From positions 1,477,001 through 1,541,000 of the forward strand of contig NZ_CP149932.1 of the NCBI RefSeq assembly GCF_037949795.1: a stretch of DNA of 64,000 nucleotides, read 5' to 3'. Shown here piece after piece: positions 25,801-33,396 of the stretch. Below the pieces are notes generated by a model, which ran no database searches, was not told where the DNA came from, and saw nothing but the letters and a program-made list of their open reading frames with translations. How positions within the stretch are numbered: position 1 is the stretch's first letter; each line of letters opens with the position of its first letter. This DNA comes from Thioclava sp. GXIMD2076. GTDB taxonomy: Bacteria > Pseudomonadota > Alphaproteobacteria > Rhodobacterales > Rhodobacteraceae. The translations under genes and the position numbers were made by a program.

Positions 25801-25863
25801 AGGGGCTTTGCCCTTCTTCGACTGCGTCGAATTCACCCCAGGATATTTGAGGACGCTGGAAAA
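25801..25863 (+). repeat. Conserved 3' element after tadA
   Basis: GGGGCTTTGCCC (a small hairpin) is followed by about 25 nt and then CCCCA and the 23-nt core that begins GGATATTTGAGGACGCTGGA. The same core, with the same order (GGGGGCTCTGCCCCC, spacer, CCCCGG, core) and nearly the same total length, lies in the same orientation after trpA (46299-46360). This is the clearest dispersed element of the window. Being next to two unrelated genes in sense orientation suggests a 3'-end or transcript-processing role. Confidence 0.75.
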
Positions 25864-25916
25864 GGCGGTGGTTTCGCGCTTGACCATACGCGGCCATCCG
25901 GCCTAAGGCTCGGGTT

Positions 25917-26326
25917 GCGCAGGGGGCCGGATGGCCGCGGCGGTTCGTAGCTCTGCTTTTGCAGACAGCCGGATCGCCGAGGAAAGTCCGGACTCCATGA
26001 AGTGACGGTGCCGGGTAACGCCCGGCGGGGGTAACCCCAGGGATAGCGCCACAGAGAACAGACCGCCCTGCATCATGCACGGGTAAGGGTGAAACGGTGG
26101 GGTAAGAGCCCACCGCGGGACTGGTAACAGGACCGGCATGGCAAGCCCCACCGGGAGCAACGCCGAATAGGGATCGCGTGCCGCGGGCATCTGTCTGACG
26201 GTAGGGGAGCTTCGCCCCGAGTGATCCGGGTTGGCAGCTGGAGCCTGCAGGCAACTGCAGGCCTAGAGGAATGGTCATCAAGGGGGGCAACCCCTGAACA
26301 GAATCCGGCTTACAGGCCCCCTGCGC
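25917..26326 (+). ncRNA. rnpB: RNase P RNA (type A)
   Basis: This is the catalytic RNA of RNase P, which trims tRNA 5' ends. The ends pair over 12 bp (GCGCAGGGGGCC at 25917-25928 with GGCCCCCTGCGC at 26315-26326), forming P1. Hallmark segments are GAGGAAAGTCCGGACTCC (starting near 25978), AGGGTGAAACGGTGGGGTAAGAGC (in pieces), the ACAGAA stretch and CCGGCTTACAGGCC near the 3' end. The length of about 410 nt fits bacterial type A RNAs. The exact mature ends may differ by a few bases. It lies between tadA and rpmG on the same strand. Confidence 0.95.
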
Positions 26327-26377
26327 AAAATTTCTTCGGCTGATAGTGAAATTTCCCGAGAAGGGTGCGATTGGCTG

Positions 26378-26405
26378 TTGACTCTGGGGTGAGTCTGGCT
26401 AAAAG
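26378..26405 (+). promoter_or_regulatory. Likely rpmG promoter
   Basis: TTGACT (26378-26383) is followed after 15-16 bp by CTAAAA/TAAAAG (26399-26405). It lies about 65 bp before rpmG and just beyond the rnpB 3' end. The -10 is imperfect. Confidence 0.4.
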
Positions 26406-26469
26406 GCGGGCTTCAAGGATTTCGATGGCAGTGACGCGGATGTTGGCTGCCTGACTCAGGAGATGAAAC

Positions 26470-26637
26470 ATGGCGAAGCCGACGACGCAAAAGATCCGTC
26501 TGAACTCGACGGCGGGCACCGGGCACTTCTATGTGACCAAGAAGAATGCCCGCACCATGACCGAGAAAATGGTCGTGAAGAAATACGACCCGGTTGTGCG
26601 TAAGCACGTCGAATACAAAGAAGGCAAGATCAAGTAA
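26470..26637 (+). CDS. rpmG: 50S ribosomal protein L33
   Basis: A 55-residue ribosomal protein too short for most length cut-offs. It reads [19 protein letters not shown] and continues [15 protein letters not shown]; the C-terminal half, [18 protein letters not shown], is characteristic of L33. It lacks the CxxC zinc pair, as is usual for zinc-free (C-minus) L33. The start is preceded by CAGGAGATG. A promoter-like sequence lies upstream and a terminator follows, so it is probably monocistronic. Confidence 0.97.
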   Translation: MAKPTTQKIRLNSTAGTGHFYVTKKNARTMTEKMVVKKYDPVVRKHVEYKEGKIK

Positions 26638-26661
26638 GATCTGACCGTCTTTGACGAAGCG

Positions 26662-26685
26662 AAAGCCGCCCTTGGGCGGTTTTTT
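26662..26685 (+). terminator. Intrinsic terminator after rpmG
   Basis: AAAGCCGCCC-TT-GGGCGGTTTTTT: a short GC stem flanked by A and T runs, about 25 bp after the rpmG stop. Confidence 0.88.
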
Positions 26686-26720
26686 GCTGTTTTGATGACC
26701 GATTCCGGCTGCGAGATTAT

Positions 26721-27167
26721 GTGGTCCGGTTGCCGGAGCTAGGCTGTGGCGATGGATCTACATTTTTTCTGAATGCGCGCGGACGCTATGCGCCTGCAAT
26801 TGCAGCCCTGGGGCAGGTTGTGGCTGATGCGCAGGCAGGTCTTGCGCCTCTGTGGCGGGTTTTGCGGCTTGATGTGGTGGGTAAGGCGGTGGAATGGCTG
26901 CCTGACCATTTCCTCTGTTGCGGTTTTGCTCTGATGGCGGGCGCGAGTCTACGCAACTTCAATCCCAAACATGTTGTCGCGCCCGAACTGGCTGATGGGG
27001 CGCTTCGGGTGGTGCTGCAGGAATATCATCACGCGCTGCGCCGGGACGGGCCGGGATATGGAGCGACTTTGGGCGGTGCATTGGTGTTGCGGGTTTGGGG
27101 GGTGCTACATCGTATGGGGCGCGTGGCTGGCCTGCGGCACGGTTTGAAACGGTCTTGGAAAAATTGA
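26721..27167 (+). CDS. Unknown protein, weakly supported
   Basis: This 148-residue frame starts at GTG 26721 and fills the gap between rpmG and the imelysin operon. I do not recognise it. It has no clear signal peptide and a few hydrophobic stretches (DHFLCCGFALMAGA; GGALVLRVWGVL). Codon use is less biased towards G/C in third positions than its neighbours, with many GTT, GCT, CTT and TTG codons, which could mean recent transfer or a decayed gene. No good ribosome-binding site precedes the GTG, and in a neighbouring frame ATG 26698 is stopped after about 15 codons. It may be a remnant of a longer gene. Confidence 0.4.
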   Translation: MVRLPELGCGDGSTFFLNARGRYAPAIAALGQVVADAQAGLAPLWRVLRLDVVGKAVEWLPDHFLCCGFALMAGASLRNFNPKHVVAPELADGALRVVLQEYHHALRRDGPGYGATLGGALVLRVWGVLHRMGRVAGLRHGLKRSWKN

Positions 27168-27189
27168 CCGAGTAAAACAATCGGGATTT

Positions 27190-27207
27190 ACATTCCCGAG
27201 TAAATGT
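27190..27207. promoter_or_regulatory. Inverted repeat upstream of the imelysin operon
   Basis: ACATTCCCGAGTAAATGT has complementary ACATT/AATGT ends and lies 45 bp before the start of the first imelysin gene. An iron-responsive operator (RirA, Irr or Fur type) would be expected there; which, if any, binds it is not clear from the sequence. Confidence 0.35.
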
Positions 27208-27251
27208 GTCACTTATCCGTGAACTCCAGTTACACTGATCCGAGGCACCGC

Positions 27252-28523
27252 ATGACCCGTCCCCTTTCCGCGCTGCTTGCCAGCACTGCCCTGTTTGCTG
27301 CGCCGCTGGCAGCCTTTGCCGAGGCGCCGCAGCCCGAAGCCGTGATCGAAACCTATGCCGATATCGCGCAGGCAGGGTTCGAGGACAGCCTGACCACCGC
27401 GCAGGCGCTGGAGGCGGCGGTTGACGCGCTGGTGAAAGAACCCTCTGCCGAGACGCTGCAGGCGGCCAAGGACGCGTGGGTTGCGGCCCGCAAGCCCTAC
27501 CAGCAGACCGAAGCTTTCCGCTTTGGCAATGCGCTGGTGGATGACTGGGAAGGCCGTGTGAACGCCTGGCCGCTCGATGAGGGTCTGATCGACTATGTCG
27601 ATGAGGATTCGGCGGCCAATAACGAAGAGAATGATCTGGCTCTGGCCAATGTCATCGCCAATAAATCGCTCACCATCGGTGGCGAAAAGGTGGATGCCAG
27701 CACGATCTCGCCGGAATTCCTCGCAGAGACCCTGCAGGAGGCCGAAGGCATCGAGGCCAATGTGGCAACCGGCTATCACGCCATCGAATTCCTGCTCTGG
27801 GGGCAGGATCTGAACGGCACCGGGGCGGGCGCGGGTGCGCGCCCCTATACCGATTACATTCAGGGCGAGGGCTGCACCGGTGGCAATTGTGACCGCCGTG
27901 CCGAATATCTGCAGGCAGCCTCCAAGCTGCTGGTTGCGGATCTGCAGGAAATGGTCGGCAATTGGGACGAGGAAGGTGCTGCACGCACCGCGCTGACCGA
28001 TGATGCCGATGCGGGCATCACCACGATCCTCACCGGTATGGGGTCGCTGTCCTATGGCGAGCTGGCGGGCGAGCGCACGAAGCTGGGCCTCATGCTGCAT
28101 GATCCGGAAGAAGAGCATGATTGCTTCTCCGATATGACCCATGTCTCGCATTATTATGACGCGTTGGGGATCCAGAACGTCTATACCGGCAAATACACCC
28201 GTGTGGACGGCTCGGTCGTGGAAGGCGCCTCGCTGTCGCAACTGGTGGCGGCCAAGGATGCCGATGTGGATGCGCAGCTGACCAAGGATCTGGACGCATC
28301 GGTCGCTGCAGCCGATGCGATCTACCAGAAGGCCGAAGGCGGTATGGCCTATGACCAGATGCTGGCGCTTGGCAATGACGAGGGGGCAAAGCTCGTCAAC
28401 GGTCTGGTCGATGCGCTGGTCACCCAGACCCGTTCGATCGAGCGCGCGGTCACGCTTCTGGGCTCCGAGGTCGAGATCGAGGGGTCCGACAGCCTCGACA
28501 ACCCTGATGCAGTCTTCCAGTAA
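27252..28523 (+). CDS. Imelysin-family periplasmic protein (peptidase M75 / IrpA type)
   Basis: The 423-residue exported protein (signal MTRPLSALLASTALFAAPLAA, cut near AFA-EAP) is of the imelysin family, related to EfeO and iron-regulated IrpA proteins. It carries the GxHxxE motif GYHAIEFLLWG with His176 and Glu179. A Cys-containing GEGCTGGNCDRR segment and the C-terminal LMLHDPEEEHDCFSDMTH fit the IrpA subgroup. These proteins are thought to take part in iron uptake at the outer face of the inner membrane; protease activity is disputed. It opens a four-gene operon with an inverted repeat upstream. Confidence 0.92.
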   Translation: MTRPLSALLASTALFAAPLAAFAEAPQPEAVIETYADIAQAGFEDSLTTAQALEAAVDALVKEPSAETLQAAKDAWVAARKPYQQTEAFRFGNALVDDWEGRVNAWPLDEGLIDYVDEDSAANNEENDLALANVIANKSLTIGGEKVDASTISPEFLAETLQEAEGIEANVATGYHAIEFLLWGQDLNGTGAGAGARPYTDYIQGEGCTGGNCDRRAEYLQAASKLLVADLQEMVGNWDEEGAARTALTDDADAGITTILTGMGSLSYGELAGERTKLGLMLHDPEEEHDCFSDMTHVSHYYDALGIQNVYTGKYTRVDGSVVEGASLSQLVAAKDADVDAQLTKDLDASVAAADAIYQKAEGGMAYDQMLALGNDEGAKLVNGLVDALVTQTRSIERAVTLLGSEVEIEGSDSLDNPDAVFQ

Positions 28524-28557
28524 GACTATTCAAAATAGGGGCTTATGCCCGACACTT

Positions 28558-28585
28558 CCCCGTGGCAGCGATGCCGCGGGGTTTT
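28558..28585 (+). terminator. Hairpin between the first imelysin gene and the di-haem gene
   Basis: CCCCGTGGC and GCCGCGGGG form a 9-bp stem (one G-U pair), followed by TTTT. In the middle of an operon it probably acts as an attenuator that lowers expression of the downstream genes, or marks a processing site. Confidence 0.7.
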
Positions 28586-28598
28586 GCATGGTGATGTG

Positions 28599-29996
28599 AT
28601 GCGCGCTCTTCTTGCTTTCTGCCTTGCTGTGCCAGTGGCGGTGCAGGCCGCCGAGGTGACAGCGCCGGCCACCGAGTTCGTGCAACCCGAGCGCTACGAG
28701 GCCAATCCGGCAGGGGCGGCCACGGTGGCGGCCACGGTGACGGGCACGGGGTTCCGCGCGCCTGCGGCCAATCTGCCCCCATCCCTGCGGATGGGGTTCA
28801 CCTTGGGCGAGGCGTTGTTCGACAAGCTCTGGGTGCCTGCGCCCTCGAGCACGCGGGCCTCGGACGGGCTGGGGCCCTTGTTCAATGCGCGGGCCTGCGC
28901 CAATTGCCATCCCGGAAATGCGCGGGGGCGGCCCGAGGATGGCCAGGGCATCTCGGGGATGGTGCTGAAGCTCTCGCGGCGCTTTCCGTCCGGCGATGGC
29001 GCAGAGGGCATCGACGGCTGGCATGGTATGATCGCCGATCCCGAGTTCGGCTGGCAGTTGCAGGATCGGGCGCTGCCGTCGCTGGAACCGGAGGGACAGC
29101 TGGTGCTAGACTGGATTGAGGAGGGCGATCTGCGCCATCCCGAGGCCCGTCACGGCTTTGCGCCCGAGACACTGGTCTCGCTGCGGGTCGCGCCGCAGAT
29201 CATCGGGCTGGGGCTTCTGGAGGCGATCCCCGAGGCCGATATTCTGGCACATGCGGACCCCGGGGATGCCGATGGCGACGGGATCTCGGGGCGGGCGCAA
29301 TATGCGATCGGCCCCGATGGTGTGGTGCGGCTGGGCCGGTTCGGCCATAAGGCGGGCATGGGGCGGCTCGTCGATATGACGGCGCAGGCTTTCAGTCAGG
29401 ATATGGGGCTCTCGAGTGTGCTGTTCCCCGCAGGCGCGGGCGATTGCACCTTGGCGCAGACGGATTGTCTTTCGCTTCCTGACGGGATTGACGAGGGGCT
29501 GCGCGACAATGCCGAGGTCTCGACCGAGGCGCTGGAGGCGGTCACCGCCTATGTGACGGGTCTGGGCGTGCCCAGGCGCCGCGATGTGGGGGCACCCGAT
29601 GTGCTCGCCGGCAAGCAGGCCTTCTACGAGGCGCAATGTATTGCCTGCCATGTGCCGAAATTCATTACCGCAACCAGCGATAATCCGGTCACCTCGCGCC
29701 AGCTGGTCTGGCCCTATACCGACCTTTTGCTGCATGACATGGGCGAGGGGCTGGCCGATCACCGTCCCGAAGGCGTGGCCACGGGCTCCGAATGGCGCAC
29801 GGCGCCGCTCTGGGGGATCGGGCTGACGGAGGCCAATTCCGGCCATGCGCCGCGCTATCTGCATGATGGCCGCGCGGCCACATTGGACGAGGCGATCCGC
29901 TGGCATGGTGGCGAAGCGGGGCCCGCCCGTGATAGATATCTGGCACTGCCCGCCAAGACGCGCGCCGATCTTATTCGCTTTCTGGAGACCTTGTGA
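28599..29996 (+). CDS. Di-haem oxidoreductase-like protein (DUF1111)
   Basis: The 465-residue exported protein has a signal peptide (RALLAFCLAVPVAVQA) and two CxxCH haem c motifs: CANCH at residues 100-104 and CIACH at 347-351. DPGDADGDGISGRAQY and DMGEGLADHRPEG are typical of the DUF1111 thiol-oxidoreductase-like family. It is annotated in related clusters beside imelysins and is presumed to be a redox partner for iron uptake. The start is ATG 28599, giving a proper signal. It overlaps the next start by 1 bp (TGATG), so cotranslation is likely. Confidence 0.9.
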   Translation: MRALLAFCLAVPVAVQAAEVTAPATEFVQPERYEANPAGAATVAATVTGTGFRAPAANLPPSLRMGFTLGEALFDKLWVPAPSSTRASDGLGPLFNARACANCHPGNARGRPEDGQGISGMVLKLSRRFPSGDGAEGIDGWHGMIADPEFGWQLQDRALPSLEPEGQLVLDWIEEGDLRHPEARHGFAPETLVSLRVAPQIIGLGLLEAIPEADILAHADPGDADGDGISGRAQYAIGPDGVVRLGRFGHKAGMGRLVDMTAQAFSQDMGLSSVLFPAGAGDCTLAQTDCLSLPDGIDEGLRDNAEVSTEALEAVTAYVTGLGVPRRRDVGAPDVLAGKQAFYEAQCIACHVPKFITATSDNPVTSRQLVWPYTDLLLHDMGEGLADHRPEGVATGSEWRTAPLWGIGLTEANSGHAPRYLHDGRAATLDEAIRWHGGEAGPARDRYLALPAKTRADLIRFLETL

Positions 29997-30985
29997 TGCG
30001 TAATCTGCTGTTCTCGCTGCCTCTGATGGCGATCTCTGTGCCAGCTCTGGCCGATACACGCGCCGCCGTCACGCAAGACATCCTGCCCGGATATGCCGCG
30101 CTGACCAATGCCACGATCGCGTTGCAGAAGGGGGCCGAGGCGGACTGTTCCATCGCGACGATGCAGCCCTTGTGGAATGACGCGGTCGATGCGTGGTTGG
30201 GCGTGGCGTTTTTGCGGCTCGGACCGGTCGAGGAGCAGGGGAGGGCGCTGGCCTTTGCCTTCTGGCCCGATGCCAAGGCCACGGGGCGGCGCCAGCTCTC
30301 GGGGCTGATCGAGCAACAAAACCCGCAATTCACCGACCCGGCAGAGTTGGCGAAAGCCTCCATCGGGGTGCGCGGCTTTTTCGGGCTGGAGCATCTTCTT
30401 TATGGCGAGCTGGCCACGGATGACGACTATACCTGCAAGCTGCGCGTGGCGATGGCCGGTGATCTGGCGCAGATGGCCATCGATGTCGAGGTCGGCTGGC
30501 AGAACGGTTTTGCCGATGAACTCCTGAGCCCCGGCACCGAAGGTCATACCCTTTATCTGACCGAATCCGAGGCGCGGCAGGCGCTTTATACGCAGTTGGT
30601 CACGGGGCTCGAATTCAACAAGGACACACGGTTGGGTCGCCCTCTGGGCACGTTTGAGCGCCCGCGCCCCGAACGGGCCGAGATGCTGGACGCGGGCCGC
30701 TCCGCCCGCAACGTGACGCTGTCGCTGGTTGCGCTGCGGGGGTTTGCCGACAGGCTGGCGCAGGGCATGGGCGAGATCCCCAAGACCGACGCCGCGTTTG
30801 ACCGCGCGATCGAGCTGGCGCAGGATCTCGATGATCCGGTCTTTGCCGGTGTGGCCGATCCGATGGGCCGGTTGAAGGTGGAGATCGTGCAGCAGCAGAT
30901 CGGGCTGACGGTCGAGGCCATGCAGGCCGAGCTGGGGCCTTTGCTGGGTGTCAGCGTGGGCTTTAACGCCGCGGATGGAGATTGA
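29996..30985 (+). CDS. Second imelysin-family protein, atypical motif
   Basis: The 329-residue exported protein (signal MRNLLFSLPLMAISVPALA) has the imelysin fold by length and by the segments WNDAVDAWLG and LEHLLYG. The GxHxxE motif of the first imelysin is replaced by G-F-F-G-L-E-H (residues 127-133): the His is Phe, with a His one residue after the Glu. Members lacking the canonical His occur in clusters like this one and may have a structural or different metal role. ATG overlaps the upstream stop by 1 bp. It is followed after 1 bp by the DUF1513 gene. Confidence 0.88.
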   Translation: MRNLLFSLPLMAISVPALADTRAAVTQDILPGYAALTNATIALQKGAEADCSIATMQPLWNDAVDAWLGVAFLRLGPVEEQGRALAFAFWPDAKATGRRQLSGLIEQQNPQFTDPAELAKASIGVRGFFGLEHLLYGELATDDDYTCKLRVAMAGDLAQMAIDVEVGWQNGFADELLSPGTEGHTLYLTESEARQALYTQLVTGLEFNKDTRLGRPLGTFERPRPERAEMLDAGRSARNVTLSLVALRGFADRLAQGMGEIPKTDAAFDRAIELAQDLDDPVFAGVADPMGRLKVEIVQQQIGLTVEAMQAELGPLLGVSVGFNAADGD

Positions 30986-30986
30986 T

Positions 30987-32063
30987 ATGAAACGACGCCA
31001 TTTCCTTGCCAGCCTTGCCGCTGCGGCGACAGTCCCGCGGCTTAGCTGGGCCGATGCAGGCAGCCCCGCTTTTCTGGCGGCGGCCAAAGCGCCCGACGGG
31101 AGCTATGCGATCTGGGGGCTTGCGGCGGATGGGACGCAGATCTTTTCGCAGCCACTCCCCGGACGTGGCCATGCCGCGACCGCCCATCCCGAGCGCCCCG
31201 AGGCGGTGGCCTTTGCTCGCCGTCCCGGTGTGTTTGCGTTGGTGATTGACTGTGTAACCGGCGGGCTGGTCGCGCGGCTGACCCCGCCGGAGGGGCGGCA
31301 GTTCAACGGTCATGGTGCGTTTTCGGGCGATGGCACACGGCTTTATACCTCCGAAGTGGTGGCCGAAGGCTCCGAGGGCCGGATCGGGATCTGGGATGTG
31401 GCGCGCGGCTATCAGCGGGTTGGCGAGTTTGCCTCGAACGGGATCGGCCCGCACGAGATCCTGCGCCTGCCGGGGCAAGAGGTTCTGGTGGTGGCCAATG
31501 GCGGGATCCAGACCGATCCGACGGATCGCACGCCGCTGAACATCGAGACCATGCGCCCGAACCTGAGCTACCTCTCGCCCGAGGGCGAAGTGCTGGAGGT
31601 GGTCGAGCTGGAGCCCGATCTGTGGAAGAACTCGATCCGTCACCTGTCGGTGCGCAGTGACGGGCGGGTGGCGTTCTGCATGCAATGGCAGGGCGATCTG
31701 ATGGAGCCCGTGCCGCTCCTAGGGCTGCATGACCGCGGGCGGAAGGCGGTGCTTGCCGAGCCGCTGCCCGGTGAGGAATTCGCCATGAAGGGCTATGCCG
31801 GATCGGTGGCCTTTGGCCGCGCGGGCCGCGAGGTGGCCATCACCAGCCCGCGTGGTGGCATGGTGCAGGCCTATTCGGCCGAAGGCGAGGCGCTCTGGTC
31901 GGTGCGCCGTGCCGATGTCTGTGGTCTAGGTGTCTGTGCGCAGGGTGGCTTCACTGCCACCGATGGTGCGGGGCTTGTCTCGCAGATCACCCGAGACGGT
32001 ATCACACCGTTCAAACGCTCGGACGTGGCATGGGATAACCACCTGATCCCGATCGGGGTCTGA
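30987..32063 (+). CDS. DUF1513 exported beta-propeller-like protein
   Basis: The 358-residue protein starts with a twin-arginine-like signal (KRRHFLASLAAAATVPRLSWA) and continues in repeated beta segments such as GRGHAATAHPERPEAVAFARRPG and NGHGAFSGDGTRLYTSE, in the WD40/DUF1513 manner. GPHEILRLPGQEVLVVANGGIQTDP is a family hallmark. DUF1513 genes close imelysin/di-haem operons in many proteobacteria, and a role in periplasmic iron handling is assumed. The stop abuts the stop of the convergent beta-barrel gene (TGATCA), leaving no gap. Confidence 0.88.
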   Translation: MKRRHFLASLAAAATVPRLSWADAGSPAFLAAAKAPDGSYAIWGLAADGTQIFSQPLPGRGHAATAHPERPEAVAFARRPGVFALVIDCVTGGLVARLTPPEGRQFNGHGAFSGDGTRLYTSEVVAEGSEGRIGIWDVARGYQRVGEFASNGIGPHEILRLPGQEVLVVANGGIQTDPTDRTPLNIETMRPNLSYLSPEGEVLEVVELEPDLWKNSIRHLSVRSDGRVAFCMQWQGDLMEPVPLLGLHDRGRKAVLAEPLPGEEFAMKGYAGSVAFGRAGREVAITSPRGGMVQAYSAEGEALWSVRRADVCGLGVCAQGGFTATDGAGLVSQITRDGITPFKRSDVAWDNHLIPIGV

Positions 32064-33095
32064 TCAGAGCTTGCGCTCGAACATCAACGAGAGATGGATC
32101 TGATCGGTCAGATCCCCCTCGACCCCATCGACCCCGAAACGGGTGCTGAGCGTGCCCAGCCCCTTGCGGTCCATGTCCACACCGACCTCGACGCGCGAGG
32201 TGAACCAGTCGGTCGCGGGATAGGCCTCGTCCAGCAGGCCTGTGCCCATGCTATGTTGCGCCACAAGCGCGAATTGCCCCGTCAGCCCCATCTTCGCCCA
32301 GCTGCTTTCCAGCGGATGCGCGAATTCGACCCCTGCCGAGAATTGCGATAGCGACAGCTCTTCGCCATCAATCCTTGTGCCATCAGCGATGCGGAAATGG
32401 TCGGTCAGCTCGTTGACATGGCTGGCGATGATATTGGGGGTCAGCTCGGTCGTGCCCATCTCGAACCTCCCCTCCATCCGCGCCTGAAACAAGGTGCGTT
32501 GGGATTCGGCATCACGGCGGATCGAGCCATCGGGGGCGAACTGGTTATTGGTGCGTCCGTGCAGAAGGCGCATCGACCAGTCGAGTTCGGTTTTGGGCAG
32601 CCTGCCCGCCAGATAAGGGCCGACCAGGAAACCTACGCCATCGCCCGAGGCATCAGCATCCACCTTGCGGTCTGCGGCGTCCAGCTCCGCCATTGCACCG
32701 ATATAGAAACGGTTGTTCAGTTTCTTATGTGCGCCCAGCGACGCGAAACTGTATTGCAGCGAGCTGCTCTCGCTGCGGGTCCAGTTCGATTCCACCACCG
32801 CCCAGCTCTGGCGGCCTTTCGCGGTGTTGAAGCTCAGGTCGCCCAGCTCGTCGGTCAGATGCGCGTCAAAAACACGCTCCTTGCTGTTCTCGAACATGAA
32901 ATCCAGCACGTTGGGCTGGCGGGCCAGCAGGCGGTCCTGACGCATTTTCTGCAATCCGGCAAGCGCAACGGAGGTTTCGCGTGCGGTCGGGAAATCGGCC
33001 TCGCTCGCGGCGGCCTGAGGCATCGACAGGGATGCGCAAAGAAAAACCGTCATGATCGCGGGGAGGGTGCCCCGCTGTAGCGCCCGTCTGTTCAT
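32064..33095 (-). CDS. Exported beta-barrel protein (autotransporter-barrel type)
   Basis: The 343-residue protein has a signal peptide (long, about 31 residues ending QAAAS) and then a barrel-like pattern of alternating hydrophobic residues and aromatic girdles: SSLQYSFASLGAHKKLNNRFYIGAM, VGPYLAGRLPKTELDWSMRLLHGRTNN and closing IHLSLMFERKL, all in short pieces. This matches outer-membrane beta-barrel domains of the autotransporter type, without a long passenger; the first 60-90 residues after the signal could be a helical plug. It ends in Leu rather than the usual aromatic residue. It converges exactly on the iron operon and could be a partner or unrelated. Confidence 0.65.
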   Translation of the reverse strand: MNRRALQRGTLPAIMTVFLCASLSMPQAAASEADFPTARETSVALAGLQKMRQDRLLARQPNVLDFMFENSKERVFDAHLTDELGDLSFNTAKGRQSWAVVESNWTRSESSSLQYSFASLGAHKKLNNRFYIGAMAELDAADRKVDADASGDGVGFLVGPYLAGRLPKTELDWSMRLLHGRTNNQFAPDGSIRRDAESQRTLFQARMEGRFEMGTTELTPNIIASHVNELTDHFRIADGTRIDGEELSLSQFSAGVEFAHPLESSWAKMGLTGQFALVAQHSMGTGLLDEAYPATDWFTSRVEVGVDMDRKGLGTLSTRFGVDGVEGDLTDQIHLSLMFERKL

Positions 33096-33340
33096 AGAAC
33101 GCCTCGCTGGTTACGTCGTGCCTGATGGCGGGTTTGTCGGCGTAGCGGTTGACCCCGTCCACCCCGTCTGGGCAGCCATGGTTCCGGCAGGGCCGAGGGC
33201 CCGTCTGTTTTCTTTTGGTATGGGACAAAAGTAACAAATGCGCAGGGGCACTGGCAAGTTATTGCCGGTCGGATATGTGAAATGTGATCAGAAACGATGA
33301 TGTTTCAGGCAGGGGCAGCGGAACAGCGGCGCTGCGCCAT
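33096..33340. other. Gap between beta-barrel and gbcB genes
   Basis: About 245 bp plus the gbcB terminator. I see no gene here. The part nearest the beta-barrel gene is GC-rich; 33200-33300 is AT-richer (TTTTCTTTTGGTATGGGACAA) and should contain the promoter of the barrel gene, but no site is convincing. Confidence 0.5.
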
Positions 33341-33372
33341 AAAAAAAGGCCGCGCAGGATACCTGCGCGGCC
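33341..33372 (-). terminator. Intrinsic terminator after gbcB
   Basis: On the minus strand GGCCGCGCAGG pairs with CCTGCGCGGCC around a 3-nt loop, followed by seven Ts, 24 bp beyond the gbcB stop. Confidence 0.93.
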
Positions 33373-33396
33373 CGCAATCCGGTAGAGGCGGGTCTG

